Of a DNA stretch of 38,723 nucleotides, positions 16,058 through 23,965 are shown one piece after another. The position numbers and the translations under genes were made by a program. Numbering within the stretch: position 1 is the first letter of the stretch; every line of letters begins with the position of its first letter. Below the pieces are notes generated by a model. That model was not told the origin of the DNA. It ran no database searches and saw nothing but the letters and a program-made list of their open reading frames with translations. The DNA is from CAYGFH01 sp964430295. Lineage in GTDB: Bacteria > Patescibacteriota > Microgenomatia > UBA10105 > UBA927. The DNA is taken from assembly GCA_964430295.1 (NCBI GenBank), contig CAYSEV010000009.1, positions 1 to 38,723 on the forward strand, in the 5' to 3' direction.

Positions 16058-16333
16058 ATGTGTCGCAATATAAAAACACTGGCGCATTTCGATCCGCCTG
16101 CCACACCCGAGGAAGTTTACGCAGCTTCACTTCAATTTGTGAAGAAAGTTTCCGGATGCAGTGCTCCTTCAAACGTAAATGAAGCTGTATTTAATAGTAC
16201 TGTAGAAAAAGTGGCCAAAGATATCACCAAACTTATTCAGTCACTTACTTTTTCTGGACCATACCGGAATCGGGAAGTCGAAATGAAAAAAGCACAAGAG
16301 AGAAATACAAAACGATTTAGAAAAAATCTATGA
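16058..16333 (+). CDS. DUF2277 family protein
   Basis: 91 residues starting MCRNIKTLAHFDPPATPEEVYAASLQFVKKVSG, the signature of DUF2277, whose N-terminal MCRNI is nearly invariant; the C-terminal arginine-rich helix also matches. The function of the family is unknown. A TACCAT box ends 6 nt before the ATG. The stop overlaps the start of the downstream phosphoesterase gene (ATGA), implying coupled translation and a shared job in nucleic-acid processing or repair. That link is inference. Confidence 0.85.
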   Translation: MCRNIKTLAHFDPPATPEEVYAASLQFVKKVSGCSAPSNVNEAVFNSTVEKVAKDITKLIQSLTFSGPYRNREVEMKKAQERNTKRFRKNL

Positions 16334-16896
16334 TACATCAAACAAAAAAGCATACAGCACATAAAGAACCAGTATTCGTTATCCATAGACACATGACAGT
16401 TCGACCGCATTATGATTTCCGTCTGGAAATTGGAGGTGTTATGCCCTCATGGGCAATACCGAAAGGCCCCACATTGGATCCCACAGTTAAACGACTCGCT
16501 ATGGAAACGACAGATCATGATATGGAATATAGACACTTTGAAGGTATCATTCCTGAAGGTAAATACGGCGCAGGTCCTGTTATGATTTGGGATGAAGGAA
16601 CATACATACCTGAAATTGAAATAGAAAAAGGCGTACGTCAGGAAGTAAAAGAGTATGAAGAAGGGCAGCGAGTGATGAGTGAAGGCGTTAAAAAAGGTGA
16701 AATAAAATTTTATCTTCATGGGGAAAAACTTAAAGGTTCATTTGCATTGGTTAAAACATATGGATTTGGCCCAAAAAACTCATGGCTCTTAATAAAGCAT
16801 AAAGATGAATATATACAGGAAGGGTATGATGCTAAAGATCATGATATTTCAGTTACGACCAAGCGAACTATAGAAGAGATTGCACAATCCTCATAA
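16330..16896 (+). CDS. Stand-alone LigD-type 3'-phosphoesterase (PE) domain protein
   Basis: 188 residues. The catalytic signature H-x5-H-x-D-x-R occurs as RHMTVRPHYDFR, and the later H-x3-Y as DHDMEY, matching the residues used by LigD PE domains to trim 3' ends (removal of 3' ribonucleotides and phosphates). SWAIPKGPTLDPTVKRLA and EGIIPEGKYGAGPVMIW are further family motifs. In the NHEJ ligase LigD this domain is fused to polymerase and ligase parts; here it is alone, and no Ku or ligase is in the window. An acidic insertion (about 97-120) and a C-terminal tail are specific to this version. Overlaps DUF2277 by 4 bases. Confidence 0.9.
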   Translation: MIHQTKKHTAHKEPVFVIHRHMTVRPHYDFRLEIGGVMPSWAIPKGPTLDPTVKRLAMETTDHDMEYRHFEGIIPEGKYGAGPVMIWDEGTYIPEIEIEKGVRQEVKEYEEGQRVMSEGVKKGEIKFYLHGEKLKGSFALVKTYGFGPKNSWLLIKHKDEYIQEGYDAKDHDISVTTKRTIEEIAQSS

Positions 16897-16905
16897 TACT
16901 TTTGC

Positions 16906-16911
16906 TATACT
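16906..16911 (+). promoter_or_regulatory. -10 box TATACT for the GNAT gene
   Basis: TATACT ends 6 nt before ATG 16918. A TTGCAC lies at 16880-16885 but with a long 20-nt spacer. Confidence 0.5.
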
Positions 16912-16917
16912 TATTGT

Positions 16918-17463
16918 ATGGAATTAGCAATTCGTTATCTTCGAGCAACTGATACGAAGCAGGCAGCAGAAATTGATGCATCATGGTATGGTGAACGTGC
17001 TATCAGTAAGCCGGCTCTGGATGAATTTATTCGTATAACTCCGGATCGCGCTATAGCAGTTGTTTGTGACGATACAGTATACGGATTTGCAACATTTGAA
17101 GTAGTAGAACAAGGAAATCTGCCAGCATCATATGTTGCTCAGGGCGTTCCGTTAAACGGCAGAATGCTATTTATACAGCAATTTACTACAACACAAAACT
17201 ATAGTGGGGACATGACTATTGATTCAATGCTTCTTGATGCGATTGAAGTTATGGCAAAAAAAATTAACTGCGTATTTATAGGAGAAGCTCTTGATGTTAA
17301 TCATGCGTATAAAAAAGAAAAAAATCCTTCCCATGATGTGTTTGGTTTTTATGAGTCACGAGGTTTCACTCCTGATATTCAGCATGAGTGGGAATGGAGA
17401 GAAGAGGGAAACACTGAAGTCCCCTGTGTGCTTTTCTACAAAAATGTAGAAACGCATCTATAA
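16918..17463 (+). CDS. GNAT-like acetyltransferase
   Basis: 181 residues. The layout fits the GNAT fold: N-terminal AIRYLRATDTKQAAEIDASWYG, a central strand VVCDDTVYGFATFEVVEQ, an LFIQQF strand at the position of the acetyl-CoA site, an AIEVMAKKINCVFIGEAL helix-strand, and a C-terminal FGFYESRGFTP, the usual 'FYek.GF' ending. The acetyl-CoA pyrophosphate loop (Q/RxxGxG/A) is not clearly conserved, so activity is uncertain. Substrate unknown. Start supported by the -10 box. Confidence 0.7.
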   Translation: MELAIRYLRATDTKQAAEIDASWYGERAISKPALDEFIRITPDRAIAVVCDDTVYGFATFEVVEQGNLPASYVAQGVPLNGRMLFIQQFTTTQNYSGDMTIDSMLLDAIEVMAKKINCVFIGEALDVNHAYKKEKNPSHDVFGFYESRGFTPDIQHEWEWREEGNTEVPCVLFYKNVETHL

Positions 17464-17473
17464 AGAAAGTTCG

Positions 17474-17502
17474 TTGCAATTGTTATATTTGTAATCTACA
17501 AT
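17474..17502 (+). promoter_or_regulatory. Promoter of the VOC gene
   Basis: TTGCAA (17474-17479), exact 17-nt spacer, TACAAT (17497-17502). The -10 ends 8 nt before ATG 17511. One of the best sigma-70-type promoters in the window. Confidence 0.7.
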
Positions 17503-17510
17503 ACAAACAT

Positions 17511-17870
17511 ATGTTAAATCTCAACTCAATGATGGTCGGGACATCTAAATCCCAGGAAATGGCTCAGTTTTATGAAAACATATTTGGCAGAAAAGCCGAT
17601 ATGGTGGAAGGAGACTGGCATGGGTGGAAGGTAGGAAACACGTTCTTTTCAATTGGAGCGCATTCTGAAATTCATGGATCTGCTAAAGAACCCCAACGGA
17701 TCATTATGAATTTTGAAACAAAAGAAATACGAGAAGAATTTGATCGCATAAAAAACCTCGGTGCAACGGTAATCAAAGAACCCTATGATATGGGTGGTGG
17801 CATGATGATTGCAACATTTGCAGATCCTGATGGAAATTATTTCCAGCTAATGACACCGTGGGAAGGATAA
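17511..17870 (+). CDS. VOC family (glyoxalase/bleomycin-resistance fold) protein
   Basis: 119 residues, the usual size for a single-chain VOC dimerising protein. It starts LNSMMVGTSKSQEMAQFYENIFGRKA and ends IATFADPDGNYFQLMTPWEG, with the DPDGNxFxL motif of the fold. Possible metal residues cannot be assigned with confidence. A role in detoxification or small-molecule binding is typical. The next gene starts 4 nt after its stop, so the two are cotranscribed. Confidence 0.85.
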   Translation: MLNLNSMMVGTSKSQEMAQFYENIFGRKADMVEGDWHGWKVGNTFFSIGAHSEIHGSAKEPQRIIMNFETKEIREEFDRIKNLGATVIKEPYDMGGGMMIATFADPDGNYFQLMTPWEG

Positions 17871-17874
17871 TAGT

Positions 17875-18441
17875 ATGGAACAACGTAGAGGACAGGGAGC
17901 TTTAGTAGTTGTTTTAGCTATTGCTGCCCTAGGCGCTTCGTTTGCGGCAGGATATTTTTATCTGAAGTCTCAACAGTCAGTAATGCCATCCCAGGTATCT
18001 TCTATGGAACAGGTTACAGAGACAACTGCTCCAACAAAGCCAAGTGCTTCTATCACCATGCCAGTCGCGACGAGTACTCAGGCAATACAACCGAAAAAAC
18101 CCCCACATACTGCAGTTGTAGTTTTCGAACCACCTCTATCGGGTGAATTTACAGATAAATCTGAATTACAGTTGAAGGTCATTAATCCATTTTTGGATTA
18201 TTATGCGGATGAGTATGGAGAAGGATATTTGGTAAGTTTGGCTATCGCTCAAAATACCAAAGAGAGTAAAGAGCAGTACCCATATCTTGCCACAGCGATA
18301 TTCAAAAACGGAGGAAATTCAGGATTTGTAATTGGAAAAACAAATGGAGTAATCCAGTATTGGGTTCCAGATTGCATGAAGTGTACGTTTTCGGATTCTT
18401 TTAAGGCAACGTATCCAGATATCGTTAAAAATTTTAAATAA
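17875..18441 (+). CDS. Membrane-anchored hypothetical protein
   Basis: 188 residues. A hydrophobic helix at about 9-30 (ALVVVLAIAALGASFAAGYFY) anchors it, followed by a Ser/Thr/Pro/Gln-rich linker (31-82) and a soluble extracytoplasmic domain of about 100 residues. That domain has two cysteines (CMKC) four apart near the C-terminus. Family not recognised. GGGAAGGA ends about 10 nt before the ATG, serving as its ribosome binding site within the VOC gene's last codons. Confidence 0.65.
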   Translation: MEQRRGQGALVVVLAIAALGASFAAGYFYLKSQQSVMPSQVSSMEQVTETTAPTKPSASITMPVATSTQAIQPKKPPHTAVVVFEPPLSGEFTDKSELQLKVINPFLDYYADEYGEGYLVSLAIAQNTKESKEQYPYLATAIFKNGGNSGFVIGKTNGVIQYWVPDCMKCTFSDSFKATYPDIVKNFK

Positions 18442-18471
18442 GCGCAGCAACATATATGAACCTATAGTATA

Positions 18472-18500
18472 TTGACAGACAAACAGGTTTATGATACACT
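18472..18500 (+). promoter_or_regulatory. Consensus promoter of the DEAD-box helicase gene
   Basis: Perfect TTGACA (18472-18477), 17-nt spacer, TACACT (18495-18500). It lies 172 nt before the start codon, unlike the 5-8 nt seen for most genes here, so this gene has a real 5' leader of about 166 nt. Confidence 0.8.
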
Positions 18501-18506
18501 CTGAAT

Positions 18507-18672
18507 CAGATAGCAGATTGACCTAATACATCTGCTTAGGGATTTAAAAAGTTCATTGAATTTGTTAAAGATAAAGGTACCCCGATCTTTTTATATATTG
18601 TATCTTTTCTTCTTATTCACTCGTTCGTATTTCACTTAGGCAGGCGTATTAGGTTAATTTAGTTTCATATAT
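18507..18672 (+). promoter_or_regulatory. Long structured 5' leader of the DEAD-box helicase mRNA
   Basis: Non-coding leader with two exclusive pairings. A local hairpin joins GCAGAT (18513-18518) and ATCTGC (18530-18535). Alternatively, AGATTGACCTAATAC (18515-18529) pairs with GTATTAGGTTAATTT (18646-18660), 15 pairs including two G-U, ending 12 nt before the ATG and covering the only AGG near it. The strands are 116 nt apart. A temperature- or helicase-responsive translation switch, as in cold-shock leaders, is the inference. A weak stem at 18567-18590 is doubtful. Confidence 0.55.
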
Positions 18673-19851
18673 ATGTTTAGACAGTCTCAAAGAAAACCAT
18701 CTAGCTTTAGAACTCGGGGAAATACGTTTCGACCACGAAGCGGCCGTATTCCAAAGACAATAGACCCACGGCTTTTTGTAAAAAAATCCGTACCTCAACA
18801 AGAAGTTGCCTATACACCAACGCATTCGTTTGCTGATTTTGCATTTTCTCCATCACTTAAATTATCAATACAAGAACGCGGTTATGTTCATCCGACGCCT
18901 ATACAGGACAGGGCTATCCCTGCACTTTTGGAAGGGCGTGATGTTGTTGGGCTTGCTTCAACAGGGACAGGAAAAACTGCTGCCTTTTTATTACCCATTA
19001 TTCAGCATCTGCTTATTGACCCAACGAATCGTGCATTGATTATAGCGCCAACCCGTGAACTTGCTGTACAAATACAGGATGAATTTTATGAATTCGCACA
19101 TGGCATGAAGCTTTTGGCAACGCTTTGTATTGGTGGCGTAAGTATGTTTCATCAGATTCAACAAATCCGAAGAACGCCTCATGTCATAATTGGTACTCCT
19201 GGTAGGCTAAAAGATCTTGAGAGGCAGCGAGTATTATCCTTTTCAGGATTTAAAACAATCGTATTGGATGAAGTTGATAGAATGCTTGATATGGGGTTTA
19301 TCAATGATGTCACCTACATCACTTCACGGCTTCCACAAATTCGGCAATCGTTATTTTTTTCTGCAACTATGCCTGATGCTGCCCGCAGTATCATGCAACA
19401 GTTTTTGACAAATCCTGAAATTATTTCGGTGGCTAAAATTTCGGCATCTGACAATGTTGATCAGGATGTGATTAAGCTAAATGGCAGAGCTAAATTGGAT
19501 GTTCTTGATGAACTGCTTCGCGCAGAAGGGTTTGATAAGGTATTAGTATTTGGTCGCACTAAATTTGGTATGGATAAACTTCAGAGAGCTCTTCATTCAC
19601 GAGGTGTTTCTGTAGCAGCGATTCATGGAAATAAGCGTCAAACTCAAAGGCAACGTGCTATTGACGATTTTAGGCAAAATAAAATTCAGGTATTACTGGC
19701 AACTGATATTGCATCTCGTGGTTTGGATATCGATAATGTTACACATGTAATAAACTATGATCAGCCAGAATCATATGAGGATTATATTCATAGAATCGGA
19801 AGAACCGGGAGAGCGAATAGAACGGGTATTGCATTAACATTCGTTGATTGA
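18673..19851 (+). CDS. DEAD-box RNA helicase
   Basis: 392 residues. A basic, Arg/Ser-rich N-tail (1-35) precedes the two-domain helicase core: Q motif (FADFAFSPSLKLSIQERGYVHPTPIQ), motif I STGTGKT, Ia PTRELA, II as DEVD rather than DEAD, III SATMP, IV-V FGRTKF and TDIASRGLDI, VI HRIGRTGRA. It ends right after motif VI, so the usual C-terminal RNA-binding tail is missing and the basic N-tail may replace it. Such proteins unwind short RNA helices in ribosome assembly or cold adaptation, fitting the long structured leader. Confidence 0.92.
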   Translation: MFRQSQRKPSSFRTRGNTFRPRSGRIPKTIDPRLFVKKSVPQQEVAYTPTHSFADFAFSPSLKLSIQERGYVHPTPIQDRAIPALLEGRDVVGLASTGTGKTAAFLLPIIQHLLIDPTNRALIIAPTRELAVQIQDEFYEFAHGMKLLATLCIGGVSMFHQIQQIRRTPHVIIGTPGRLKDLERQRVLSFSGFKTIVLDEVDRMLDMGFINDVTYITSRLPQIRQSLFFSATMPDAARSIMQQFLTNPEIISVAKISASDNVDQDVIKLNGRAKLDVLDELLRAEGFDKVLVFGRTKFGMDKLQRALHSRGVSVAAIHGNKRQTQRQRAIDDFRQNKIQVLLATDIASRGLDIDNVTHVINYDQPESYEDYIHRIGRTGRANRTGIALTFVD

Positions 19852-19867
19852 TGAAGTGTCGATATAT

Positions 19868-20656
19868 TTATGGCTCTTGATTCGTATGATGTGAGTGCCC
19901 AGATATATGCTTCTTTTTCTTCTTTGTATTAATCAAGGCAATCACAGCGAGTAGTATCCAAGAAACTGCAACAATTAAAACTTGGATGCCAATTGTTTTT
20001 GGTATAACAACTGTCATGGTTTCTGAAGATGTTGGTGTGGGCGTAGGGATATGAGTAACGACAACAACTTCTACTATGGGAGTCGGCGAATCTTGAGGAA
20101 TTGTTGGTACTGGTGATGGAATGGCCGTTGCCGTTGCAGCAGGTGTCTCTATAGTAATTGGCGATGGCGTGGCTGAAGGTTCCGGACAAGCATTTTTTGC
20201 TTCTGGAGTAGCAGTGGTACATGTCGCCCATGCGCCTGCACCATCTACAGTTCTGCCCATTGATGTGTTATATCCGAGTATGCCCTGAAACGTTTGAGTA
20301 TCAACCGTTGTGTTATTTTGGTCGATGAGTCGAATTGTGTCTCCTTCATTGCGCATAGATATTCCTGTCTGGGATTTAGGAAACAACAAAAATCCTTTTG
20401 GCTGAATGATGGCGCTTGCGTTAATGATAAAGGATTTTTTTTCACCGTCTGTATTTTCAAGTTTCCATAGATTAAGTGACACGCTCTCATTCCCTGCATT
20501 GTATAGTTCTATCCATTCGGATTGTTCATCGGTCGGTTTTGGGTATATCTCATTGATAACCACAGCTGCATGAGCCAGAGATGCTGGTGCAGCAAGAAGC
20601 CACATATAAATTACAATTATTATACCGAAGACGTATGATATTCGCTTTGATAACAT
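19868..20656 (-). CDS. Lamin-tail domain (LTD) surface protein with C-terminal membrane anchor
   Basis: 262 residues. An N-terminal signal segment (about 5-30, ending ASLAHAA) is followed by an LTD: VVINEIYPKPTDEQSEWIELYNAG and SLNLWKLENTDG are the canonical first strands, with GFLLFPKS and DTIRLID continuing the immunoglobulin-like fold to about residue 150. A Pro/Thr-rich stalk (about 155-210) leads to a C-terminal helix (IGIQVLIVAVSWILLAVIALI) and a basic His-containing tail. The layout suggests an exported, membrane-tethered surface domain. No clear sortase-type signal was seen. Its TATAAT lies 8 nt upstream. Confidence 0.8.
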   Translation of the reverse strand: MLSKRISYVFGIIIVIYMWLLAAPASLAHAAVVINEIYPKPTDEQSEWIELYNAGNESVSLNLWKLENTDGEKKSFIINASAIIQPKGFLLFPKSQTGISMRNEGDTIRLIDQNNTTVDTQTFQGILGYNTSMGRTVDGAGAWATCTTATPEAKNACPEPSATPSPITIETPAATATAIPSPVPTIPQDSPTPIVEVVVVTHIPTPTPTSSETMTVVIPKTIGIQVLIVAVSWILLAVIALINTKKKKKHISGHSHHTNQEP

Positions 20657-20664
20657 ATCAGGCT

Positions 20665-20704
20665 ATTATATGGGTAAACATAAAAAAATACGATGGTATA
20701 CAAT
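20665..20704. promoter_or_regulatory. Divergent -10 boxes between LTD and TspO genes
   Basis: Minus-strand TATAAT (20665-20670) ends 8 nt before ATG 20656. Plus-strand TACAAT (20699-20704) ends 6 nt before ATG 20711 and excludes the in-frame upstream ATG at 20693. Confidence 0.55.
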
Positions 20705-20710
20705 AGATAT

Positions 20711-21181
20711 ATGAAGAAAGCATATATGATACTCTTGTCTTCGCTTCTTGTCTGCTATGCGGCAGCGTTTGTTGGGTCTGCCTTTACCTTTGATTCAATT
20801 CCTACCTGGTATGCGCATCTTCAAAAACCTTTTTTTAATCCTCCAAATTGGGTATTTGGTCCAGTGTGGACCGTTCTATACACAGCGATGGGGTATGCGT
20901 TGTATTTAGTGGTATTAAAGAAAAAACAGCGAACTACAGATACAGCTATTGCATGGTTTGCACTTCAGTTAATTTTGAATACCTTATGGTCTATCGTTTT
21001 TTTTGGCCTGCATTTGCCTGGTATAGCATTTATTATTTTATTGGGATTGTGGATATCTATATATATTACTATTCAACAATTTAATCGTATACAAACTATT
21101 GCAGGAAAGATTCTTATACCGTATATTTGCTGGGTTACTTTTGCAGGAATACTTAATGCATCAATTGTTATTCTTAATTAA
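20711..21181 (+). CDS. tspO: TspO/MBR family membrane protein
   Basis: 156 residues, five hydrophobic segments, normal length. The motif WYAHLQKPFFNPPNWVFGPVWTVLY is the TspO signature (W-Y-x-L-x-KP-x-x-PPxWxFxPVW), and further Trp residues line the tryptophan-rich helices. TspO proteins bind porphyrins and promote light-dependent porphyrin breakdown or act in stress responses. The photolyase gene follows 3 nt after its stop, so the two share a transcript. Confidence 0.92.
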   Translation: MKKAYMILLSSLLVCYAAAFVGSAFTFDSIPTWYAHLQKPFFNPPNWVFGPVWTVLYTAMGYALYLVVLKKKQRTTDTAIAWFALQLILNTLWSIVFFGLHLPGIAFIILLGLWISIYITIQQFNRIQTIAGKILIPYICWVTFAGILNASIVILN

Positions 21182-21184
21182 CTC

Positions 21185-22531
21185 ATGATTGGTGTGGATA
21201 AGCGACGAATCAGAACGATTAATAATTTGGTATATTCCTCGGGCCCAATTATCTATTGGATGAGTAGAGATCAGCGTATTCATGACAACTGGGCGCTTCT
21301 GTATGCACAGCAACTTGCGCGAGAACATCATACATATGTCGTTATTCTGTTTTGTATCCGTCAATCATTCGAACATGCAACGGAACGACTCATAGATTTT
21401 ATGTTTGAAGGATTGAACGAAGCTGAACAGATAGCTCGTACATACAATATTCCATTCATCTGCCGCATAGGAGATCCTGAAAAAGAAGTCCTTAGATGTA
21501 TCAAAACGGAGAACGCAGGAGCTCTTGTATGTGACATGAATCCCCTTTTATGGAGTAGAAAATGGAAGCGCAATATTTCTCAGTCTTTAGAGATTCCGTT
21601 TATAGAAGTTGATGCTCATAATATTGTTCCTGTATGGGAAGCTTCTGATCACAGAGAATACGCAGCATACACAATCCGACCAAAAATACGCAAAAAATTA
21701 GAAGAGTTTTTAGTAGAATTTCCTGATGTTTTACATCAGAACAATATATCCCATTTGCATCCGATGACGGATTGGGCGAATGTACGAAAACAGATAAAGT
21801 ATCGCCGCGATATTAAAAAAATGGATTGGATCAAATCCGGCTCTTCGAATGCTCTATATGCAGCTAAAATGTTTATAAGAGAAAAACTTTTATATTATGA
21901 GAAACAAAAAAATAATATTTCATCATCAGTACAATCTGGACTAAGCCCATATCTTCATTTTGGACAGCTTTCAAGTCAGCGCGTTGCACTTCTAGTTCAT
22001 CACGATGACCCCTCAACAACACATTCTGCTTCTTTCCTTGAAGAATTAATTATTCGCAAAGAACTTTCTGATAATTTTTGCTGGTATACAGAAGAATATA
22101 ATTCGATTACTTCATTTCCAAAATGGGCTATTGCCTCTCTTACGGCGCATGAAATAGATACAAGAATCTACACCTATACGCTCAGAGAATTTGAAAACGC
22201 TCAAACTCATGATCCTTTATGGAATGCAGCGCAACGTGAGCTTGTACGTATGGGAAAGATGAACGGATACATGAGAATGTATTGGGCAAAGAAAATACTT
22301 GAATGGACAAAAAATTCTCAAAAGGCTATGGATATAGCCATATATCTGAATGATTTATATTCATTAGATGGGAGAGATCCAAACGGATATGCTGGAATAG
22401 CATGGTCTATAGGTGGAGTGCATGATAGACCATGGTTCAATAGACCAATATACGGAATGATTCGATATATGAGTGGAGTATCAATACAGAAAAAATATAA
22501 TTGTATAGGTTATCTGCAACAACATAGATAA
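21185..22531 (+). CDS. phr: Class II CPD photolyase (deoxyribodipyrimidine photo-lyase)
   Basis: 448 residues. Class II features: IIYWMSRDQRIHDNWALLYAQQLA at the N-terminal antenna domain, VDAHNIVPVWEASDHREYAAYTIRPKI (the class II linker), SGLSPYLHFGQLSSQR and the C-terminal RMYWAKKILEWT and NRPIYGMIRYMS motifs of the FAD/DNA-binding half. Repairs UV-induced cyclobutane pyrimidine dimers using FADH- and blue light. It sits directly behind tspO without its own promoter or Shine-Dalgarno site. Some initial residues (to about 20) may not be part of the mature start. Confidence 0.93.
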   Translation: MIGVDKRRIRTINNLVYSSGPIIYWMSRDQRIHDNWALLYAQQLAREHHTYVVILFCIRQSFEHATERLIDFMFEGLNEAEQIARTYNIPFICRIGDPEKEVLRCIKTENAGALVCDMNPLLWSRKWKRNISQSLEIPFIEVDAHNIVPVWEASDHREYAAYTIRPKIRKKLEEFLVEFPDVLHQNNISHLHPMTDWANVRKQIKYRRDIKKMDWIKSGSSNALYAAKMFIREKLLYYEKQKNNISSSVQSGLSPYLHFGQLSSQRVALLVHHDDPSTTHSASFLEELIIRKELSDNFCWYTEEYNSITSFPKWAIASLTAHEIDTRIYTYTLREFENAQTHDPLWNAAQRELVRMGKMNGYMRMYWAKKILEWTKNSQKAMDIAIYLNDLYSLDGRDPNGYAGIAWSIGGVHDRPWFNRPIYGMIRYMSGVSIQKKYNCIGYLQQHR

Positions 22532-22570
22532 CTATATACGCCCACCTTTACAATGAAAAGAAATTCATAG

Positions 22571-22576
22571 TAGACT
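22571..22576 (+). promoter_or_regulatory. -10 box TAGACT for the cohesin-like gene
   Basis: TAGACT ends 6 nt before ATG 22583. The sequence is a weak match but its position follows the general pattern. Confidence 0.35.
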
Positions 22577-22582
22577 GACTAT

Positions 22583-23269
22583 ATGGATGATATTGCACAA
22601 CACCCAAGTAACCCTGTTCCTGCGCAACAATCTACTGCTGGTTCAGGCTCGCCTACTGTTCAACTTGTTCCTGTAACAGAAACTTTTATAGTCCCGGCAC
22701 CTTGGTATAGACGAATGTTTGGTCCGGTCACAAGGACAGAAACTGTATGGAAATTAACATTTTTATCACTACTTGCTGTGGGTGTTATTGTGGGACAGTC
22801 CATGCTTCAAACTCCAACAAATACATCAACTCAGGCAGCTGTCGGAAAAGCAAAAGTGACGCTGTTTCCTCAAAATACACAAATGCCACCTGATAAGCCA
22901 TTTCAGATTTGGATAACCGCAGATAACCCAATAAAGGAGGGGACAGTAGTAGTTTCGTTTGATCCAGCCGTCTTACAGTTAACCAAAGATATTGTGTTAG
23001 TCGGGAAGCAGGGGTATCAGCTTTCGTTTACTCCCATGGCAAAAGCCAACGAAACAGGAACTGTTGAAATAAAATTGATACCGCAGGCAGAAGCGGCGCC
23101 GATTGCAGCAGGAACTATGCAACTGGGATCATTATTTTTTACAGCTGTAAAGAAAAATGTAGCAACGTCAACGACAGTATCTATAAATGACACACAAACA
23201 AGAATAGTAGATAAAGGGTCCATACCATTCACGCTTTCAACCACAAATGTGATGGTAACATTGAAATAA
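22583..23269 (+). CDS. Membrane-anchored cohesin-like domain protein
   Basis: 228 residues. A cytoplasmic Pro/Gln-rich N-segment (about 1-50) is followed by one transmembrane helix (about 55-75, LTFLSLLAVGVIVGQSM). The outer part (about 85-225) looks like a cohesin/dockerin-partner beta sandwich: AKVTLFPQNTQMPPDKPFQIWITADNPIKEGTVVVSFDPAVLQL is the typical 'strand, loop, v.v.yDp..l' pattern. Such domains bind partner proteins at the surface. No dockerin repeat is seen in the window. Its stop overlaps the ATG of the next gene by one base. Confidence 0.6.
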   Translation: MDDIAQHPSNPVPAQQSTAGSGSPTVQLVPVTETFIVPAPWYRRMFGPVTRTETVWKLTFLSLLAVGVIVGQSMLQTPTNTSTQAAVGKAKVTLFPQNTQMPPDKPFQIWITADNPIKEGTVVVSFDPAVLQLTKDIVLVGKQGYQLSFTPMAKANETGTVEIKLIPQAEAAPIAAGTMQLGSLFFTAVKKNVATSTTVSINDTQTRIVDKGSIPFTLSTTNVMVTLK

Positions 23270-23889
23270 TGTATCGAGTGCATGGAAGGAATATGTCGCT
23301 TCATATAAAGCGTGTTGTTGGTGTATTTCTTGTAGTGAGTATTGGCTTTTTGCTGATTACGATATCTATCTTACACAAAAATCGGACGCGTTCTATAACT
23401 GAAGCACCAGCTAATGTATCAATATTTTCAGCTTCCGAATCTGGAGCGATTCCTGATGTACCGGAGAAGCTTGAGGTGGAGGAATCTAAGATACTCATAC
23501 CCCATTATGAACAGTATGTACAATTTTCTATGGCTATAGCTCAGGGATGGACAGTTACCCGCGATCATAAAAATAATTATCCAGTTATATTACTTTCAAA
23601 TAATATACACACTATAGAAATTTCTCAGCAGACGACACAAAAACAAATCTGCCCATTTGAAATGGACAGAGGTAATCAATTACACAGTAGTGTAGATATC
23701 GTTGGCATAACACACACGTACCGGCGGAGAATTGCTAAAGATAACATTGATCGTTACACTGTATGCGAATTGAATGATGGTAACTATGTTAGCCCCACAT
23801 CATATGGAACCATATCCTATATAACTTCTAAACAACCGTCAGATACAGCGCTTCTGGAAATGGATCTTATGATAGCTTCCATAAAATAG
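23269..23889 (+). CDS. Membrane-anchored hypothetical protein
   Basis: 206 residues. One helix near the N-terminus (about 15-36, VVGVFLVVSIGFLLITISIL) then an extracytoplasmic region of about 165 residues with two cysteines (CPFEMDRG; TVCELNDG) that could pair outside the cell. Family not recognised. The TAATG overlap with the upstream cohesin-like gene implies coupling; a second start at 23293 (MSLHIK) is possible. The pair probably forms one surface unit, by position only. Confidence 0.6.
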   Translation: MYRVHGRNMSLHIKRVVGVFLVVSIGFLLITISILHKNRTRSITEAPANVSIFSASESGAIPDVPEKLEVEESKILIPHYEQYVQFSMAIAQGWTVTRDHKNNYPVILLSNNIHTIEISQQTTQKQICPFEMDRGNQLHSSVDIVGITHTYRRRIAKDNIDRYTVCELNDGNYVSPTSYGTISYITSKQPSDTALLEMDLMIASIK

Positions 23890-23943
23890 AATACTTCACA
23901 CTATTCATCTATGATAAATATGGTATATTTCCTGTTCATCGGA

Positions 23944-23949
23944 TATACT
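23944..23949 (+). promoter_or_regulatory. -10 box TATACT for the gene at 23966
   Basis: TATACT ends 1 nt before an ATG at 23951, which cannot be in its own transcript. It therefore points to the in-frame ATG at 23966, with a leader of about 10 nt. Confidence 0.4.
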
Positions 23950-23965
23950 AATGTTTCTCATTCAT

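Noticed and set aside
18567..18592. AAAGAT...ATCTTTTT stem as an attenuator in the helicase leader
   Set aside because: Only six mostly A-T pairs with a 12-nt loop, too weak for an intrinsic terminator.
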